DNA of 64,000 nt from Sphingopyxis lindanitolerans (GTDB taxonomy: Bacteria; Pseudomonadota; Alphaproteobacteria; Sphingomonadales; Sphingomonadaceae), in NCBI RefSeq assembly GCF_002993885.1, contig NZ_CM009578.1:1057251-1121250 (forward strand). Direction: 5' to 3'. Shown here in pieces: positions 62,205 through 64,000 of this stretch (position 1 is its first letter; each line of letters begins with the position of its first letter). The notes under the pieces were generated by a model. The model had not been told where the DNA came from and did no database searches. It worked only from the letters and a program-made list of their open reading frames with translations. The translations under genes and the position numbers were made by a program.

Positions 62205-63329
62205 TTAATTCTTGGCGGCAGGCGCGGCGGCGGGAGCCGCAGCCGGCGCTGCTTCGGTCGGGACGGCAACCGGCGCGGGGGCCGGGGCGTTGATCGTGGT
62301 CGCGGGGACCGGGCCGGTGGGCGCGGGCGCCACCGCCGCCGCGGCGGCGGGCGCCGGACCATCGGGATTGCCGCCCTTCGAGCGGACCCAGGCCTTCCAT
62401 TTGTCGACCGGCAGAACCTCGACCGCGATCGGCATATAGCCGTGATCGACGCCGCAAAGCTCCGAACACTGGCCGTAATAGACGCCGACCTTGGTCGCGG
62501 TGAAGGTGGTTTCGTTGGCACGGCCCGGGACCGCGTCCATCTTGGTCCAGAAGGCCGGAACCGCGAAGCTGTGGATCACGTCGGAGCCGGTGATGATCAG
62601 CTTCACCTGGCGCCCGACGGGGACGACCATGCGGTTGTCGACCGCGAGGTGATAGGGCTCGCCGGCGGCCTTCGCCTTGTCCTCGGGCAGGATCTTCGAG
62701 ACATATTCGCCGATGCCCTGGTCGGGATAGGCATAGCCCCAATACCATTGATAGCCGGTGACCTTGATCGTCAGCGCGTCCTTCTTCGGCGGTTCATATT
62801 GCGCCGCGAGCAGGCGGATCGACGGCACCGCGATCACCGCGAGGATGAGGACCGGGATCGCGGTCCAGATCACTTCGATGAACGTGTTGTGCGTGGTTTT
62901 CGACGGCACCGGGTTCGCCTTGGCGCGGAACCGCGCGATCGCCCAGAGCATGAGGCCGAGAACGAGCAGCGTGATGGCCGTGATCACCGGCAGCAGGATA
63001 TAGTGATTGAAGCTATAGGCCTGTTGGCCGACCGGAGTGACCTGCGGCTGGAAATTGATCCCGCCATCGACCGGCTGGCCGATACCGGGAGTCGGCTTCA
63101 TCGGCACATAGGTCGCGTCGCCGGCCGGGGCGGTCGCCTTCGCGGCGTCGGCGGGCGCCGGATTCACGGGCGTCGCCGCCGCCGCATCGGGCGCTGCCGG
63201 AGCCGGAGTCGCCATGGTCGCGGCCACCGGCGCCGTCGCGGGTGCCGCAGCCTGCGCGACGCCCGCCGCGCCGAGCGACAAAGCCGCCGCCATTACAATG
63301 GTTTGCAAGCTGGTTTTCAAGCTCTTCAT
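62205..63329 (-). CDS. coxB: Cytochrome c oxidase subunit II with Ala/Pro-rich extensions
   Basis: 374-residue subunit that carries the CuA electron-entry site. Signal peptide (about 1-27), then an Ala/Pro-rich stretch (about 28-75), two transmembrane segments (about 108-130 and 148-170), and the periplasmic cupredoxin domain with [11 protein letters not shown] and the CuA loop [16 protein letters not shown]. The last 55 residues (about 320-374) are again nearly all Ala, Pro, Val and Thr. Ordinary CoxB is about 260-300 residues. ATG at 63329. It heads the cox run on this strand. Confidence 0.96.
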   Translation of the reverse strand: MKSLKTSLQTIVMAAALSLGAAGVAQAAAPATAPVAATMATPAPAAPDAAAATPVNPAPADAAKATAPAGDATYVPMKPTPGIGQPVDGGINFQPQVTPVGQQAYSFNHYILLPVITAITLLVLGLMLWAIARFRAKANPVPSKTTHNTFIEVIWTAIPVLILAVIAVPSIRLLAAQYEPPKKDALTIKVTGYQWYWGYAYPDQGIGEYVSKILPEDKAKAAGEPYHLAVDNRMVVPVGRQVKLIITGSDVIHSFAVPAFWTKMDAVPGRANETTFTATKVGVYYGQCSELCGVDHGYMPIAVEVLPVDKWKAWVRSKGGNPDGPAPAAAAAVAPAPTGPVPATTINAPAPAPVAVPTEAAPAAAPAAAPAAKN

Positions 63330-63562
63330 AAGGATAGTGCCGCCCGTTGCCTGTTGTTCTTCTTGATACCCCAGCCCCATTGTTCGGATCGCCGGACATA
63401 TGTCGCGGCAGCCGCCCCAAAGGCTGAATCTCGCGGGCGCTATAGACCCGCTTGCCGCTTGTCTCAAGCATCTCTAACACTATTTTACGGCTGGCAATTC
63501 TCCGCCGCCGAAACATGGCCGTCCGATCCGGGCGGCAACAGGAACAAAAGATAAAATCTCCC

Positions 63563-64000
63563 ATGACCGATGATGAAATCCTGGCCGAGTTTCGCGCCGC
63601 CGACGCCCTGTTGCAGGGGCATTTCCTGCTCTCCTCCGGGCGTCACAGCGAATATTACCTCCAATGCGCGCGCGTGCTGATGGACACCGAGCGCGCCGGA
63701 CGGCTCGCCGTCGCCCTCGCCGCCAAGCTGCCGCGCGAGCTGCGACAGACTGTCGACATGATCGTCTCGCCGGCGATGGGGGGCGTGATCATCGGGCATG
63801 AAATGGGCCGCGCGCTCGGCAAGCCGGCGATTTTCGTCGAGCGTCCGACCGGCACCTTCGAACTGCGCCGCGGCTTCGCGATCACCCCCGGCACGAAGGT
63901 TTTGATGGTCGAGGACGTCGTCACCACCGGCCTGTCGTCGCGCGAAGCGATGGCGGCGGTGCGCGCCGCAGGCGGCGAAGTTCTTGCCGAGGCGGCACTC
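63563..64000 (+). CDS. pyrE: Orotate phosphoribosyltransferase, N-terminal part (cut by window edge)
   Basis: 146 codons from the ATG at 63563 to the right edge. Pyrimidine synthesis enzyme that joins orotate to PRPP. FLLSSGRHSEYYLQCARVL is the orotate-binding N-terminal block and VLMVEDVVTTGLSSREAM holds the PRPP-binding motif. Normal length is about 190-230 residues, so the last quarter is missing. Divergent from coxB, with a 233-bp gap in which I see no other gene. Confidence 0.95.
   Translation, partial: MTDDEILAEFRAADALLQGHFLLSSGRHSEYYLQCARVLMDTERAGRLAVALAAKLPRELRQTVDMIVSPAMGGVIIGHEMGRALGKPAIFVERPTGTFELRRGFAITPGTKVLMVEDVVTTGLSSREAMAAVRAAGGEVLAEAAL

Overview
The window is a GC-rich stretch of ordinary chromosome from an alphaproteobacterium, most likely of the order Sphingomonadales; a Sphingopyxis- or Sphingomonas-like organism is my inference from gene content, codon use and intergenic palindromes, not from a database match. 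Supporting signs are the CckA and ChpT phosphorelay proteins, an alphaproteobacterial LexA box (GAAC-N7-GAAC) in front of recA, an RpoH-type sigma factor, the order lptD-surA-pdxA-rsmA and a complete aa3-type cytochrome oxidase cluster. I see no prophage, transposase, CRISPR array, integron, rRNA or tRNA. Coding density is high, and most gaps hold regulatory sites or palindromic repeats.

Layout. 1-9 kb (minus): alaS (cut by the left edge), a secreted DUF4019-like protein, a glutathione S-transferase, an arginase-family enzyme, recA with its SOS box, a small receiver protein overlapping cckA, cckA, and an M13 metallopeptidase. 9-13.8 kb: a DUF2062 membrane protein, smpB and dapA (minus), then slt and greB (plus). 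13.8-15.4 kb: a 51-residue membrane protein, the RNase P RNA gene rnpB and an AmpD-like amidase. 15.4-21.5 kb (minus): chpT-cheA-cheW-cheY-cheB-cheR, with no methyl-accepting receptor gene. 21.6-25.7 kb: rluD, rpoH, a cupredoxin, an outer-membrane barrel protein (minus) and mtgA. 25.7-31.9 kb: a repeat-rich gap, a J-domain protein, ppk2, an alpha/beta hydrolase and aspS (minus), then rnd (plus). 32-37.5 kb (minus): a tight operon DUF2066-hdaA-ppk1-ppx, divergent from purM-purN. 40-42.5 kb (minus): ndk, holC, pepA. 42.6-48.3 kb (plus): lptD-surA-pdxA-rsmA. 48.4-51.8 kb (minus): a TPR protein, rsmB, guaB. 52-54.5 kb (plus): an MFS transporter and a diguanylate cyclase. 54.5-63.3 kb (minus): coxB-coxA-ctaB-small ORF-ctaG-coxC-DUF983-surf1-thrC-methyltransferase. 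pyrE begins at 63563 and runs off the right edge.

How the genes connect. CckA (histidine kinase) and ChpT (phosphotransferase) form the upper part of the CckA-ChpT-CtrA relay, and chpT heads a chemotaxis operon; chpT and cheA each have the octamer TTAACCAT, a candidate CtrA half-site, about 50-70 bp upstream. Polyphosphate synthesis and degradation (ppk1, ppx, and ppk2 6 kb away) are linked with a DnaA-regulating Hda-like protein. Purine synthesis (purM, purN, guaB) and outer-membrane biogenesis (lptD, surA) are represented too. The most unusual single gene is purN, whose product carries an in-frame C-terminal MmcQ/YjbR-like domain and whose ribosome binding site comes from an adjoining palindromic repeat. 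At least four families of palindromic repeats occupy the gaps. I found no clear new multi-gene system; the unusual items are at the level of domain architecture and regulatory DNA.
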